DNA of 64,000 nt from Streptococcus urinalis 2285-97 (GCF_000188055.2 NZ_AEUZ02000001.1:1006001-1070000), one strand, 5' to 3'. Positions 48,963 to 58,823 are shown, numbered from the stretch's first letter. Numbers and translations: made by a program. Notes: a model not told the origin generated them from the letters alone.

Positions 48963-48988
48963 TGGCACATGATTAAAGGAGACAATTA

Positions 48989-50311
48989 GTGAAAACAGCA
49001 CTGATAAATGGATGGATTTTAAGCCTGGATGATGATTTCAATGAATATAATCCAGGCTATATCATAATAGAAGATGACATCATTCTTGATGTAGGTCATC
49101 TTGATGACTTTAAGAATGATGGTATAGAATCAATTATTGATGTTAATGAAAATATTATTATCCCAGGAATGATTAATGCCCATACACATGTAGGTATGAT
49201 TCCATTTAGAAGTCTTGGAGATGATATGAAAGACAGACTAAGAAAGTTATTATTCCCACTTGAAGAGAATCTGTCTGAAGAATTAGTACGAGCAAGTACA
49301 AACTATGCTATGGCAGAAATGTTATTAGCTGGAATAACTACTTTTGCAGATATGTATTATTTTGAAAATGCAATTGCTGAAGAAGTTGATAAAATGGGAA
49401 TGAGAGCATTACTTGGTGAAACGATTCTTAACATTCCTACCTGTGATGGAGATGATCAACCTTATTATGGTCTAACGTATGCCAAAAATTATATTCCAAA
49501 GTGGAAAAACCATCCACTAATTAAACCAATGTTAGCACCACACGCACCTAACACTAATTCAAAACACATTCTTGAAGAGATAAAAACAGTCTCTAAAACT
49601 AATGGTGTACCTATTATGATGCATGTTTCTGAAATGGACTATGAGATTGATTACTTTAAAAAAGAATATAATCTAACTCCTGTTGAATTTTTGAATGCTA
49701 TTGGCCTATTAAGTAACGATTTTTTAGCAGTTCATTGTATTCATCTTAGTCAGAATGATATTAAATTGCTCAAAAAACACGATGTCAACGTTATTCATTG
49801 TATTGATGCTAATATGAAATCAGCCAAAGGGATTATGCCATTAAAAGAGGTATTAGAAGCAGATATTACTGTTGGTTTAGGAACTGATGGTCCAAGTAGT
49901 GGAAACACATTAGATCTTTTTACAGTTATGAAGACAATTGCTTATGCTCAAAAAACCTATAACAAAGATAGAAGTATTTTCCCATCAAGAGAGATCTTTT
50001 ACTTAGCAACGAGAGGCGGTGCTAAAGCTATAAGAGAAGATAATCACATTGGACAATTAAAAGCAAATTATCAAGCTGATATTGTGGTTATTGAAAGAGA
50101 ATCTGTTAATATGTTTCCGATTTTTGACCCGTACAGCGCATTAGTCTATAGTGCAAATAGTTCTAATGTTAAAGATGTTTGGGTTGCAGGAGTACAGTTA
50201 GTTAAGAATAAACAATTAGTAAGACGTGATTTCCAAACCATTCGAAATAATCTTGACTTAGAAATGAATTCCTTTAGAAAAAAAGTAAGTGAATTACAAA
50301 ATAATAAATAA
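48989..50311 (+). CDS. Amidohydrolase, MTA/SAH deaminase (TRZ/ATZ) type
   Basis: The 440-aa protein has the metal-dependent amidohydrolase motifs PGMINAHTHVGM (HxH, about 59-70), MMHVSEMD (third His), LAVHCIHLSQ, NVIHCIDANMKSAKGIMPL and the metal Asp in VGLGTDGPSSGNTLDLF. This set is that of 5'-methylthioadenosine/S-adenosylhomocysteine and 8-oxoguanine/cytosine-type deaminases. Its location after a Pot-like importer suggests that it processes the imported compound. The GTG start has AAGGAGA upstream. Exact substrate unknown; family assignment is secure. Confidence 0.88.
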   Translation: MKTALINGWILSLDDDFNEYNPGYIIIEDDIILDVGHLDDFKNDGIESIIDVNENIIIPGMINAHTHVGMIPFRSLGDDMKDRLRKLLFPLEENLSEELVRASTNYAMAEMLLAGITTFADMYYFENAIAEEVDKMGMRALLGETILNIPTCDGDDQPYYGLTYAKNYIPKWKNHPLIKPMLAPHAPNTNSKHILEEIKTVSKTNGVPIMMHVSEMDYEIDYFKKEYNLTPVEFLNAIGLLSNDFLAVHCIHLSQNDIKLLKKHDVNVIHCIDANMKSAKGIMPLKEVLEADITVGLGTDGPSSGNTLDLFTVMKTIAYAQKTYNKDRSIFPSREIFYLATRGGAKAIREDNHIGQLKANYQADIVVIERESVNMFPIFDPYSALVYSANSSNVKDVWVAGVQLVKNKQLVRRDFQTIRNNLDLEMNSFRKKVSELQNNK

Positions 50312-50425
50312 CAATCATGAGCCTATCTTTAATTTTTTGTGTAAAGAATGGATAGATTATCATTATAAAAAAACACTTTTCATTTTTTCATTTCAAAGTC
50401 ATTACTGTTCCAATTATTCACAAGA

Positions 50426-50434
50426 TGATACAAT
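50426..50434 (+). promoter_or_regulatory. Extended -10 promoter of the DUF2200 gene
   Basis: TGATACAAT is an extended -10 lying about 55 bp before the DUF2200 start. The preceding 110 bp after the amidohydrolase hold nothing else recognisable. Confidence 0.5.
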
Positions 50435-50489
50435 AGAAATGAATTTGATATTAGTAGTTAAAAGATTTCTTTTATGGAAGGAGATTGTG

Positions 50490-50846
50490 TTGACACATCG
50501 TATTTATCAGATGTCTTTCAAGAGTGTTTTTGAAGCACTTATTGCAAAAGCTGAACGAAAAGAGAGAACAGCTCAGGAAGTTTTTCAATTAACATCATGG
50601 TTAACGGGTTATAGTCTTCAAGAAATAAAAGACATTCAGAATTCTAATATGAGCTATGGTGATTTTTTTAAGAATGCACCAGAATTAAACCCGAAGCGGG
50701 TTAACGTCACAGGAAAAATTTGTGGTGTTCAAATAGAGACTATCGAGAATCCGATAATGCAAGATATCAGATGCCTTGATCGTTTAGTTGATTGGTTAGC
50801 TAGAGGTAAAAGCTTAAAAGATATTTTTGAGAAGTATGATTTTTAA
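50490..50846 (+). CDS. DUF2200 family protein
   Basis: The 118-aa soluble protein reads (M)THRIYQMSFKSVFEALIAKAERKERTAQEV (50490-50579), then LTSWLTGYS, ELNPKRVNVTGKICGVQIETIENP and LDRLVDWLARGKSLKDI, matching DUF2200. No function is established for the family. I chose the TTG at 50490 (or GTG 50487), with GGAAGGAGA just upstream; the longer frame begins with unrelated residues. Confidence 0.8.
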   Translation: MTHRIYQMSFKSVFEALIAKAERKERTAQEVFQLTSWLTGYSLQEIKDIQNSNMSYGDFFKNAPELNPKRVNVTGKICGVQIETIENPIMQDIRCLDRLVDWLARGKSLKDIFEKYDF

Positions 50847-50855
50847 GGAGATATG

Positions 50856-51080
50856 ATGCTAGAAATTACATATTTAGATGCAGGAAAACGTGAACAAGTT
50901 GTAATTTTTGATACTTATAACGAATTTGTACGGTCTGAGCAAGCTTGTTGGCATGACATACATGATTATTTTAAAGCGTTAAAAGTTGTCTATAATGGAC
51001 ATGACTTAAATTTTCAAGGACCTTATGGTGATATTTATCAATTCTTGTTAAAACTTGCTTTAACCCAATTTGAAGCCTAA
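50856..51080 (+). CDS. DUF4649-like small protein
   Basis: The 74-aa acidic soluble protein begins MLEITYLDAGKREQVVIFDTYNEF and ends with a helical KALKVVYNGHDLNFQGPYGDIYQFLLKLALTQFEA segment (positions 50973-51077). Homologues are common in streptococci, and I recall the label DUF4649 with moderate confidence. ATG 50856 is preferred over 50853 because AAGGAG needs the spacing. It is probably co-transcribed with the DUF2200 gene. Confidence 0.7.
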   Translation: MLEITYLDAGKREQVVIFDTYNEFVRSEQACWHDIHDYFKALKVVYNGHDLNFQGPYGDIYQFLLKLALTQFEA

Positions 51081-51117
51081 AAAAAGGAAAAGACAAAATA
51101 TTGTCTTTTCCTTTTTA
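51081..51117. terminator. Bidirectional terminator before guaA
   Basis: AAAAAGGAAAAGACAA and TTGTCTTTTCCTTTTT form a perfect 16-bp stem with loop AATA, serving both converging transcripts. Confidence 0.88.
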
Positions 51118-51130
51118 TTATTTATTATGT

Positions 51131-52693
51131 CTATTCCCATTCCACAGTAGCTGGTGGTTTACTTGTAATATCATAAACAATTCGGTTGACGTGATCAACT
51201 TCATTTACAATACGTGTTGAGACTTTTTTCAAGACATCCCATGGTAATTGAGCAAAATCTGCCGTCATTCCATCGATTGATGTGATCGCACGGATGGCGA
51301 TTGTATAATCATAAGTCCGACCATCACCCATAACTCCAACTGAACGAACACCAGTATTAACAGTAAAATATTGCCAAACATCACGATCTAAGCCGGCTTT
51401 TGCAATTTCTTCACGCAATATAGCATCAGATTCACGAACAGTTTCTAATTTTTCTTCAGTAATTGCTCCCATGACACGTATAGCTAACCCTGGACCTGGG
51501 AAAGGTTGACGCCATACAATTTCTTCAGGCATCCCAAGTGCGATACCAAGTGCTCTAACTTCATCTTTAAACAATGTATTTAAAGGTTCAATCAGTTGAA
51601 ATTGCATGTCTTCTGGAAGACCACCAACATTATGATGAGACTTAATCGTTTGAGCAGTTTCAGTTCCTGATTCAATAATATCGGTATATAGAGTTCCTTG
51701 AGCTAAGAAATCCACACCTTTTAATTTACTTGCTTCATCATCAAAAACATAAACAAATTCATTACCAATAATTTTACGTTTTTTCTCAGGATCTTCAACA
51801 TCAGCCAGTAAATCAAGGAAACGTTTCGACGCGTCAACTCGTATAATATTCAGTCCAAATTTACCGCCAAGCATACCCATAACTTGATCGCCTTCGTCTT
51901 TACGTAGAAGTCCATGATCAACAAAAATACAAGTTAATTGATCACCTAGGGCACGTTGAAGTAGAACTCCAACAACTGACGAATCGACACCACCAGAAAG
52001 GCCAAGTAGAACTTTTCGATCACCAACTTGTTGACGTATCGTTTCAACTTGCATGTCAATGAAGTTATCCATTGACCAATCACCACGCGCACCACAAATA
52101 GTAACCGCAAAGTTTCTTAGAATATCATTGCCATATTCAGAGTGACGTACTTCTGGATGAAATTGGATACCGTAAAATTGTTTTTTAGTATTTTGCATAG
52201 CTGCAAAAGGACAGTCAACTGAATCCCCTATTAATTCAAAGCCTTCAGGAATTTCAGTAACCGCATCACCATGACTCATTAAAACCAATTGTTCTTCAGG
52301 TGTATTGGCAAATAAATCAGATTTTGTTTTTAAACGTAGTGTTGATTGCCCATATTCGCGATTGCCAGCTTGACCAGCAGGTAGGACTTTCCCACCTAGT
52401 TTATAGGTGATTAATTGCATTCCGTAACAAATACCAAGAATAGGAATACCAAGATCAAAGATAGCTTCATCAATACCGAAAGCATTTTCTGCATATACAG
52501 AGTTAGGACCACCTGATAGGACAATCCCAATAGGGTTTATCTCTTTAATTTCTTGAGCAGAAATTTTATGGCTTTTTAATTCTGAAAAAACACCAAATTC
52601 ACGTATACGACGTGCAATCAACTGATTGTATTGGCTACCATAGTCTAAAACAATGATTTTTTGAACATCATTAAGTGTCGTTATGTCAGTCAT
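51131..52693 (-). CDS. guaA: GMP synthase (glutamine-hydrolysing)
   Basis: GuaA aminates XMP to GMP with glutamine and ATP. The 520-aa protein has the class I glutamine amidotransferase domain (catalytic Cys in GICYGMQL; His-Glu in [11 protein letters not shown]) and the ATP-pyrophosphatase P-loop [15 protein letters not shown], then the dimerisation domain ending [12 protein letters not shown] chose the ATG at 52693 (MTDITT) with AAAGGA upstream; an open frame continues back into the divergent gene but is not coding. With guaC and xpt-pbuX, this window holds much of guanine nucleotide metabolism. Confidence 0.97.
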   Translation of the reverse strand: MTDITTLNDVQKIIVLDYGSQYNQLIARRIREFGVFSELKSHKISAQEIKEINPIGIVLSGGPNSVYAENAFGIDEAIFDLGIPILGICYGMQLITYKLGGKVLPAGQAGNREYGQSTLRLKTKSDLFANTPEEQLVLMSHGDAVTEIPEGFELIGDSVDCPFAAMQNTKKQFYGIQFHPEVRHSEYGNDILRNFAVTICGARGDWSMDNFIDMQVETIRQQVGDRKVLLGLSGGVDSSVVGVLLQRALGDQLTCIFVDHGLLRKDEGDQVMGMLGGKFGLNIIRVDASKRFLDLLADVEDPEKKRKIIGNEFVYVFDDEASKLKGVDFLAQGTLYTDIIESGTETAQTIKSHHNVGGLPEDMQFQLIEPLNTLFKDEVRALGIALGMPEEIVWRQPFPGPGLAIRVMGAITEEKLETVRESDAILREEIAKAGLDRDVWQYFTVNTGVRSVGVMGDGRTYDYTIAIRAITSIDGMTADFAQLPWDVLKKVSTRIVNEVDHVNRIVYDITSKPPATVEWE

Positions 52694-52868
52694 TACTATC
52701 CTTTCTTTTCTCCTAATCATTTTTGACCAAGAGTTATCCCTATTATTATAGCATAATTTAACTGATTTAGCATTAGAAATTCTCTCAAAAAAGCTTAATG
52801 AAACTTTCTTTTTATGATACAATGACAACTGAGTCATTTTAAGTATAGAAAATGTGGAGAAAGTAGTA

Positions 52869-54353
52869 GTGACAAGTAAGTCAAAAAAAAGAAAGGGGCT
52901 TTTTAGATTAAGAGAACTAGTAGTGATTGGGGTATTAATTTTAATGACACTCTCATTAGTAGTCTCTTCAGGAGGCCTTAAAAATATCATAGATACTGTT
53001 GATTTTTCATCCTTTTTTACAAAACAAGAACCGTCACTTTACAAAAAAGACCAAGAAATTCAAATAAAGTCTTCAGCTACAAAAACCTTTGCCAATACTT
53101 CTATATCAAAGAAAAGAAAGTGGATCGGTTATGTGAAATCAGTAGATTTGTACTCTCCCAATAAAGCTTCCAAAGAAAAGTATTACCTTTATCAAATTTC
53201 TTTTGGAAAGAAATTTAAAACGATAACCGTTAGAGAGACTGATTTACAATTGCCAGAAAAACCTCTCTATCAAGTTGGCAATGTTATCCAAATTGCAAAG
53301 TCAGCCCAAAAAGATTTAAACCAATCAGATATTAGTTCCTATCATAGTCAATTAGCAACTATTTCTAAAGTTTCTTTTAACCATAAAAATGCTGATGGTG
53401 GTTACCAGTACAATCTCACTCTAATGGATCAAGAGAAACAATTATCACATATTGCTGAACAAGATTTAACAAGTGTTTATCATGTTCCTTTAAAAGAAAA
53501 CAATAGCGCAAAAACAAACAATGCTATCTTAAGAAAAGCTTTTAAAGATGCTAAGATACATCCTGGTAGGGTTCTTTATTTTCCAAAAGGCGAATTTAAA
53601 ATTGGTAGTCATGTACCATTTAAAGATTATCAAATTTTACCGTCAAATACAGAATTACGAGGTAGTAAAACAACTTTTAAAGTTGAGGGGACAGCGTATT
53701 GGTTTGGTCTAGCAACTGGGTCCAAGGCAAATGACGGATTGAAAAATTTCACAATGAAAAACCTCCATTTTACAGCAAATGATATGGTAAATGGAGATCA
53801 ATTTATGTTAATGGCCAATCATGGTGATAATTGGTCTATTATTGGCAATAGTTTTACAATGGTTCACAAAAAAGGAAGTCATGTTTTTGATTTAGGAGGT
53901 GTTCAGAATGCAACTTTTGATAGTAATATGTTTGTCGGTTATGCCCCAGATTTAACATCTGTTGAAACCATACCGCCTCAGCAAAATTTACATGATTATT
54001 ATGCTGAGGCTATACAATTTGATGCATCCAGTATGGCCCTTTGGGATGGTGGGATTATCAGAAAAGTTGATTCTAATTATTATAAAAATAATCAAGAACA
54101 ACATCTAACGAATAATGTTACCGTATCAAATAATAGCTTTCTACCTTATACCGATCAAAATGGAATCATAATTGCCTATGGGGCAACTATTGGTCAGCAT
54201 TCTTCACTTGTCGGAAAAGCAATTATTACAGGAAATATTTTCAATAATACTCTAGTATCACGCTACTCACAAAGTAAAAATCTTTGGGTTATGAAGCCAA
54301 TTCACTTTCCAAAAAAATCAGGAGAAATTCTTTCCAATAATTTTATCAATTAG
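52869..54353 (+). CDS. Membrane-anchored protein with right-handed beta-helix domain
   Basis: I do not recognise a named family. The predicted 494-aa protein has a short basic N-terminus, one membrane segment ([18 protein letters not shown], about 17-34), an extracellular linker and a C-terminal domain of about 270 residues. That domain has repeated NNxF-like turns ([57 protein letters not shown]), the pattern of a right-handed beta-helix as in pectate lyases and related polysaccharide-active enzymes. [14 protein letters not shown] is a typical capping start. The GTG at 52869 has GGAG upstream. It could act on a glycan outside the cell. Confidence 0.75.
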   Translation: MTSKSKKRKGLFRLRELVVIGVLILMTLSLVVSSGGLKNIIDTVDFSSFFTKQEPSLYKKDQEIQIKSSATKTFANTSISKKRKWIGYVKSVDLYSPNKASKEKYYLYQISFGKKFKTITVRETDLQLPEKPLYQVGNVIQIAKSAQKDLNQSDISSYHSQLATISKVSFNHKNADGGYQYNLTLMDQEKQLSHIAEQDLTSVYHVPLKENNSAKTNNAILRKAFKDAKIHPGRVLYFPKGEFKIGSHVPFKDYQILPSNTELRGSKTTFKVEGTAYWFGLATGSKANDGLKNFTMKNLHFTANDMVNGDQFMLMANHGDNWSIIGNSFTMVHKKGSHVFDLGGVQNATFDSNMFVGYAPDLTSVETIPPQQNLHDYYAEAIQFDASSMALWDGGIIRKVDSNYYKNNQEQHLTNNVTVSNNSFLPYTDQNGIIIAYGATIGQHSSLVGKAIITGNIFNNTLVSRYSQSKNLWVMKPIHFPKKSGEILSNNFIN

Positions 54354-54409
54354 AACTAAAATCAATCAAAATGTGCTAAACTATTCTTATCAGTACCTAG
54401 GAGGGGTTT

Positions 54410-55108
54410 ATGTTACCAGCTTATCTCAAAATTCATGATGCTATAAAAAAAGATATCGATCAAGGTCTTTGGAAAATCGGTGTAAGGCTCCCTAGTGAAC
54501 GGGATCTTGCTGACCAATTTCAGGTAAGTCGCATGACTTTGAGGCAAGCTGTTACTTTATTAGTTGATGAAGGTATCCTTGAAAGACGTGTTGGAAGTGG
54601 TACATACGTCGCTAGTCAAAGAGTTCAAGAAAAAATGAGAGGAACGACTAGTTTTACAGAAATTGTTAACTCACAAGGTAAAAAACCTTCAACAAAGCTC
54701 ATTTCTTATCAACGTCAGCTTGCCAGCGACACAGAACGTAAGCAATTGCAATTATCAGAAAAAGAATATGTTATTCGTATGGAAAGAGTTCGTTATGCTG
54801 ACCAAGTGCCCTTAGTTTATGAAGTCGCTTCAATTCCTGAGAAAGTAATCTCTGGTTTTAAGAAGGCTGATGTGACAGAACATTTTTTTAAAACGTTAAC
54901 TGAAAATGGACGTATCATTGGAAAAAGTCAACAAACCATTTATGCAAAAACAGCAAGTGAACGCGTAGCAAATTATCTAAGTATTGCAAGAGGGCATGCC
55001 CTATTAGCTCTTACACAAGTGACTTACTTTGATAATGGACAAGCTTTTGAATATGTTCGAAGTCAATATGTCGGTGACCGTTTTGAGTTTTATTTTGAAA
55101 ATAACTAA
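54410..55108 (+). CDS. GntR/HutC-family transcriptional regulator
   Basis: The 232-aa protein has an N-terminal winged helix (LPSERDLADQFQVSRMTLRQAVTLLVDEGILERRVGSGTYVAS, 54488-54616) and a C-terminal UTRA ligand domain (FTEIVNSQGKKPSTKLI ... GRIIGKSQQTIYAKTASER). HutC-subfamily members often sense sugar phosphates; YvoA/NagR controls N-acetylglucosamine use. I cannot tell which ligand applies. AGGAGGGG precedes the ATG. It lies 56 bp after the beta-helix gene and ahead of ylxM-ffh. Confidence 0.9.
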   Translation: MLPAYLKIHDAIKKDIDQGLWKIGVRLPSERDLADQFQVSRMTLRQAVTLLVDEGILERRVGSGTYVASQRVQEKMRGTTSFTEIVNSQGKKPSTKLISYQRQLASDTERKQLQLSEKEYVIRMERVRYADQVPLVYEVASIPEKVISGFKKADVTEHFFKTLTENGRIIGKSQQTIYAKTASERVANYLSIARGHALLALTQVTYFDNGQAFEYVRSQYVGDRFEFYFENN

Positions 55109-55113
55109 AGTAT

Positions 55114-55145
55114 TGGTCAGAGTCAGTAATCTCTGGCTTTTTTTA
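55114..55145 (+). terminator. Terminator after the GntR gene
   Basis: GTCAGAG and CTCTGGC pair (one G-U) around TCAGTAAT, followed by a T run. Confidence 0.75.
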
Positions 55146-55180
55146 AAAGAATTCTACTGTTAAAGTTATTTGTATTGTGG

Positions 55181-55186
55181 TAAAAT
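55181..55186 (+). promoter_or_regulatory. -10 element very close to the ylxM start
   Basis: TAAAAT ends 7 bp before the ylxM ATG and no ribosome site lies between. The transcription start would fall at or next to the ATG. Confidence 0.4.
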
Positions 55187-55193
55187 ATAGCTT

Positions 55194-55526
55194 ATGGAAA
55201 TTGAAAAAACAAATCGTATGAATGCGCTTTTTGAGTTTTATGCAGCTCTTTTGACTGATAAGCAAATGAATTATATTGAATTATATTACGCTGATGATTA
55301 TAGCTTAGCAGAGATTGCAGAGGAATTTGGAGTTAGTCGTCAAGCGGTTTATGACAATATCAAAAGAACTGAAAAAATATTAGAAGACTATGAAATGAAG
55401 TTACATATGTATTCTGATTACATTGTTCGTAGTGAAATATGTGATCAATTATTAGAAAAATATGCAAAAGATAGTTTTTTAACCGAACAAATTTCCATTT
55501 TAACAAGTATTGATAATAGAGAATAA
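55194..55526 (+). CDS. ylxM: YlxM signal recognition particle-associated DNA-binding-like protein
   Basis: The 110-aa protein has a sigma-70 region 4-like helix-turn-helix ([28 protein letters not shown], 55299-55382). YlxM interacts with the SRP in streptococci (S. mutans work, from memory) and stands before ffh. The ATG at 55194 has no ribosome site, and a stop lies just upstream in frame, so it may be read from a leaderless mRNA. An internal ATG at 55218 is possible. Confidence 0.92.
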   Translation: MEIEKTNRMNALFEFYAALLTDKQMNYIELYYADDYSLAEIAEEFGVSRQAVYDNIKRTEKILEDYEMKLHMYSDYIVRSEICDQLLEKYAKDSFLTEQISILTSIDNRE

Positions 55527-55580
55527 AAAAACTTATTAGTCACATAAACGTGAAAGTCTAACGGAGGAAATAGATAAACA

Positions 55581-57134
55581 ATGGCATTTGAGAGCTTAAC
55601 GGAACGCCTACAAGGCGTCTTCAAAAATATTCGTGGTAAGAAAAAATTATCTGAAAAAGATGTTCAAGATGTTACCAAAGAAATTAGACTAGCATTATTA
55701 GAAGCTGACGTTGCACTACCTGTTGTCAAAACTTTCATCAAACGTGTTAGAGAAAGAGCAGTTGGTCATGAAATCATTGACACACTTGATCCAACACAAC
55801 AAATAGTTAAAATTGTCAATGAAGAATTAACAGGTATTTTAGGTTCAGAAACCGCTGAAATTGAAAAAAGTCCAAAAATACCAACAATTATTATGATGGT
55901 TGGTCTTCAAGGTGCTGGTAAAACTACTTTTGCTGGTAAATTAGCCAATAAATTAATCAAAGAAGAAAATGCTCGACCAATGATGATTGCTGCCGATATC
56001 TATAGACCAGCGGCAATTGATCAATTAAAAACACTTGGACAACAAATACAAGTTCCTGTTTTTGATATGGGGACTGATCATTCAGCAGTAGAAATCGTTA
56101 CTAAGGGTTTAGAAAAAGCAAGAGAAGACCGTAATGATTATGTTTTAATTGATACTGCTGGTCGACTTCAGATTGATGAAACATTAATGGCTGAATTACA
56201 TGATGTTAAATCGATTGCTCAACCAAATGAAATCCTATTAGTCGTTGATAGTATGATTGGTCAAGAAGCGGCCAACGTCGCGCGTGAGTTTAACAATCAA
56301 CTTGATATTACAGGAGTTGTTCTTACCAAAATTGACGGTGATACACGTGGTGGTGCAGCGCTATCCATCCGTGAAATTACAGGAAAACCAATTAAATTCA
56401 CTGGTACTGGCGAAAAAATCACTGATATTGAAACATTCCATCCAGATCGTATGTCAAGTCGTATTCTTGGTATGGGAGATTTATTAACACTCATTGAAAA
56501 AGCTAGTCAAGAATATGATGAAAAAAGATCTCTTGAATTGGCTGAGAAAATGCGTGAAAATACCTTTGATTTCAACGATTTCATTGACCAGTTAGATCAA
56601 GTCCAAAATATGGGACCAATGGAAGATCTTTTAAAAATGATTCCTGGTATGGCTGGTAACCCAGCATTATCAAATATTAAAGTTGATGAAAAACAAGTTG
56701 CAAGAAAAAGAGCCATTGTATCATCAATGACACCTGCTGAACGTGAAAATCCTGAATTGTTAACACCTAGTCGTCGTAGACGTATCGCCAATGGATCTGG
56801 AAATAGTTTTGTTGATGTCAATAAATTTATTAAAGACTTTAATCAAGCTAAGCAAATGATGCAAGGTGTGATGTCTGGGGACATGAATAAAATGATGAAA
56901 CAAATGGGAATCAATCCTAACCAAATGCCAAAAAATATGCCTAATGGAATACCTAATATGGATAACATGGATATGTCCGCATTAGAAGGTATGATGGGAC
57001 AAAACGGTATGCCTGATATGAGTTCAATGTTTGGTAGTGGTTTAAAAGGTAAAGTTGGGCAATTTGCTATGAACCAAGCAATGAAACGACAAGCAAATAA
57101 GATTAAAAAAGCTAAGAAAAAACGTAAAAAATAA
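55581..57134 (+). CDS. ffh: Signal recognition particle protein Ffh
   Basis: Ffh binds signal peptides of nascent membrane and secreted proteins and, with 4.5S RNA and FtsY, targets them to the membrane. The 517-aa protein has the N domain, a G domain with GLQGAGKTTFAGKLA (about 107-121), DTAGRLQIDE and TKIDGD, and a Met-rich M domain (MMQGVMSGDMNKMMKQMGINPNQMP, 56857-56931) ending in a Lys-rich tail. GGAGG precedes the ATG. It follows ylxM by 54 bp. Confidence 0.97.
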   Translation: MAFESLTERLQGVFKNIRGKKKLSEKDVQDVTKEIRLALLEADVALPVVKTFIKRVRERAVGHEIIDTLDPTQQIVKIVNEELTGILGSETAEIEKSPKIPTIIMMVGLQGAGKTTFAGKLANKLIKEENARPMMIAADIYRPAAIDQLKTLGQQIQVPVFDMGTDHSAVEIVTKGLEKAREDRNDYVLIDTAGRLQIDETLMAELHDVKSIAQPNEILLVVDSMIGQEAANVAREFNNQLDITGVVLTKIDGDTRGGAALSIREITGKPIKFTGTGEKITDIETFHPDRMSSRILGMGDLLTLIEKASQEYDEKRSLELAEKMRENTFDFNDFIDQLDQVQNMGPMEDLLKMIPGMAGNPALSNIKVDEKQVARKRAIVSSMTPAERENPELLTPSRRRRIANGSGNSFVDVNKFIKDFNQAKQMMQGVMSGDMNKMMKQMGINPNQMPKNMPNGIPNMDNMDMSALEGMMGQNGMPDMSSMFGSGLKGKVGQFAMNQAMKRQANKIKKAKKKRKK

Positions 57135-57140
57135 AGTTAT

Positions 57141-57168
57141 AAATACTGCTTTAACAAGTAGTATTTTT
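57141..57168 (+). terminator. Terminator after ffh
   Basis: AAATACTGCTT and AAGTAGTATTT pair, including a G-U, around TAAC, followed by a T run. Confidence 0.75.
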
Positions 57169-57190
57169 TATACAAGAATAAAGGGGTATG

Positions 57191-57598
57191 ATGAACATTA
57201 AAAAGAAAAAATCGAAAGGTGTCTTTAGAAAAGTAAAACGAATAAAATCAGACTTACCTGCTGTTTTTTTATCATTAAAAGATAATAGAACACCATTCAT
57301 AGCAAAAATAATAGCAGGAGTTCTTGTTATCTATGCGCTCTCACCAATTGACTTTATTCCTGATTTTATACCATTTATTGGTTATCTAGATGATATCCTT
57401 ATATTGCCAGGTTTAATGTTTATTCTTATAAAGCTTATCCCTGAAGATGTCTGGAAAGATGCACAAATGAAGTCAAAAAAACTGTGGTTAAATGGACGAC
57501 CAAAACATTGGTATTATGCCATTCCAATTATCTTATTTTGGATAATTATCGTGATTTGGTTGATTCATATTTGGAAGACAAATTTAAAAAATACATAA
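57191..57598 (+). CDS. DUF1232 (YkvA-like) membrane protein
   Basis: The 135-aa protein has a basic N-terminus (MNIKKKKSKGVFRKVKRIK) and the DUF1232 core VIYALSPIDFIPDFIPFIGYLDDILILPGLMFILI (57328-57432), with the SPIDxIPD motif. A second C-terminal membrane helix (YYAIPIILFWIIIVIWLIHIW) follows. The function of DUF1232 is not firmly known. ATG 57191 is preferred over the adjacent 57188 by spacing from AAGGGG. Confidence 0.85.
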   Translation: MNIKKKKSKGVFRKVKRIKSDLPAVFLSLKDNRTPFIAKIIAGVLVIYALSPIDFIPDFIPFIGYLDDILILPGLMFILIKLIPEDVWKDAQMKSKKLWLNGRPKHWYYAIPIILFWIIIVIWLIHIWKTNLKNT

Positions 57599-57616
57599 AT
57601 TTATTTATGTATTTTT
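57590..57616. terminator. Bidirectional terminator between the DUF1232 gene and xerS
   Basis: AAATACATAAA and TTTATGTATTT form a perfect stem with loop TTTA, flanked by A and T runs. Confidence 0.85.
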
Positions 57617-58686
57617 TATAGTTTATCCAGTGCATTTTTTTGCTCATCATTGACAATATGGGTATATAGATCTGTAACCTGTGTAGAAGCATGACCAAGT
57701 TGATGACTTACCATTACTTGTGATTTAGTTGCATCATATAATCTTGTAGCTAGAGTATGTCGTAATTTATGCGGTGTCACTCTGATTTTAAAGTCCTGAG
57801 AGTATTTAGCAACCATTTTTTCAATACTTGATGCATCAATACGATTAGGCAGTCCTCTATATTCAGTTAAAAAGAGTGCCAGGTCTTGTTTTTCAGCATG
57901 ATATCGAGATTTTCTAATTTTTAAATAGTTTTCAATATAGGGTTTAGCAAAGTTAGCAACATTAACTGAATCTCGTTTACCACCTTTTCGAGTGACATCT
58001 ATAACCATTAAGTTTAAGTTTAAATCTTTCATATCGAGATTGACTGCCTCAGATAAACGCACACCAGAAGCTAATAATAAGGCAATTATTGCTAAATCTC
58101 TCTCTTTATTTTTCTTAAAGGATGATTTAGCACGATTTGATAATTTTACCTCATAGTCATGATCTACATAATCTAAAAAAGCCATGGTTTCATCACCTAA
58201 AAATAACTTTTGTTTAATATTTTCAGCTCTTGCTGCCAAAGTCTCTTTCTTTTTCTTAGTAGCAACCTTCTTCATGACATTCCGATAGAAGTAGGGCTCA
58301 CCATTTTTATCTTCAACCTCTTCTGTTAAATATTTATACAAACTTGATAATGCAGAAAGTGTCCGATTAATTGTTGTTTGTGAGACACCCTGTTTAGTTG
58401 AATAAGTATTTAAGGATGGTCTTTCTCTAAGATATAATATAAAAGATTCCATATCTTTTTTGGTCAGATGTTCCAAAGTAGATAAATCAATGTCAGCAAT
58501 TTTTGAAGCCTTTGATATATCAGCATCAATTAACCACTCAAAAAAGCGTCTGTATTCTTTTAGATATTCATATAGGGTTGTAAAACTATAAGGAACAGTT
58601 AATTTTGATTGATAATAATCTAGGACAAACCATGGCATTATTGTCTTTAAATCTTCAATTTTTTCCAGTAATAGGTCACGTCTCAT
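57616..58686 (-). CDS. xerS: Chromosome dimer resolution recombinase XerS
   Basis: XerS is the single tyrosine recombinase that resolves chromosome dimers at dif in streptococci and lactococci. The 356-aa length fits. The N-terminal SAM-like domain is followed by the catalytic domain with [12 protein letters not shown] (Arg), a Lys in the beta-hairpin region ([10 protein letters not shown]), [13 protein letters not shown] (His-x-x-Arg), LGHAST (His) and the Tyr nucleophile in TDLYTH. A dif_SL-like sequence lies about 60 bp upstream of its start, the arrangement known for xerS. Confidence 0.95.
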   Translation of the reverse strand: MRRDLLLEKIEDLKTIMPWFVLDYYQSKLTVPYSFTTLYEYLKEYRRFFEWLIDADISKASKIADIDLSTLEHLTKKDMESFILYLRERPSLNTYSTKQGVSQTTINRTLSALSSLYKYLTEEVEDKNGEPYFYRNVMKKVATKKKKETLAARAENIKQKLFLGDETMAFLDYVDHDYEVKLSNRAKSSFKKNKERDLAIIALLLASGVRLSEAVNLDMKDLNLNLMVIDVTRKGGKRDSVNVANFAKPYIENYLKIRKSRYHAEKQDLALFLTEYRGLPNRIDASSIEKMVAKYSQDFKIRVTPHKLRHTLATRLYDATKSQVMVSHQLGHASTQVTDLYTHIVNDEQKNALDKL

Positions 58687-58746
58687 CGTATAATTGTTAC
58701 TTTCTTTATTTTTTATATTAATATAAGTGTATCATACACTTATATG

Positions 58747-58777
58747 TTTTTCAAGAAAATTACAGTTTTTCGGAAAG
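58747..58777. other. dif_SL-like recombination site (chromosome terminus)
   Basis: The 31-bp stretch holds two arms of the XerS site, TTTTTCAAGAAAATTA and CAGTTTTTCGGAAAGA. Its reverse complement closely resembles the streptococcal/lactococcal dif_SL as I remember it, including the unequal arms. Position just upstream of xerS and the gene-direction change on either side support it. Confidence 0.8.
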
Positions 58778-58823
58778 ATGTTTGGAGGTTTCCTTTTAAA
58801 GACTTAACTTTAATTAATGACTA

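Noticed and set aside
50312..50486. Upstream part of the open frame before the DUF2200 gene
   Set aside because: Its residues do not match the family and it overlaps the promoter; the start with a strong ribosome site is at about 50490.
52694..52990. N-terminal extension of guaA
   Set aside because: The extra residues do not match GMP synthase, and the region holds the divergent beta-helix gene start and the promoters; the ATG at 52693 has its own ribosome site.
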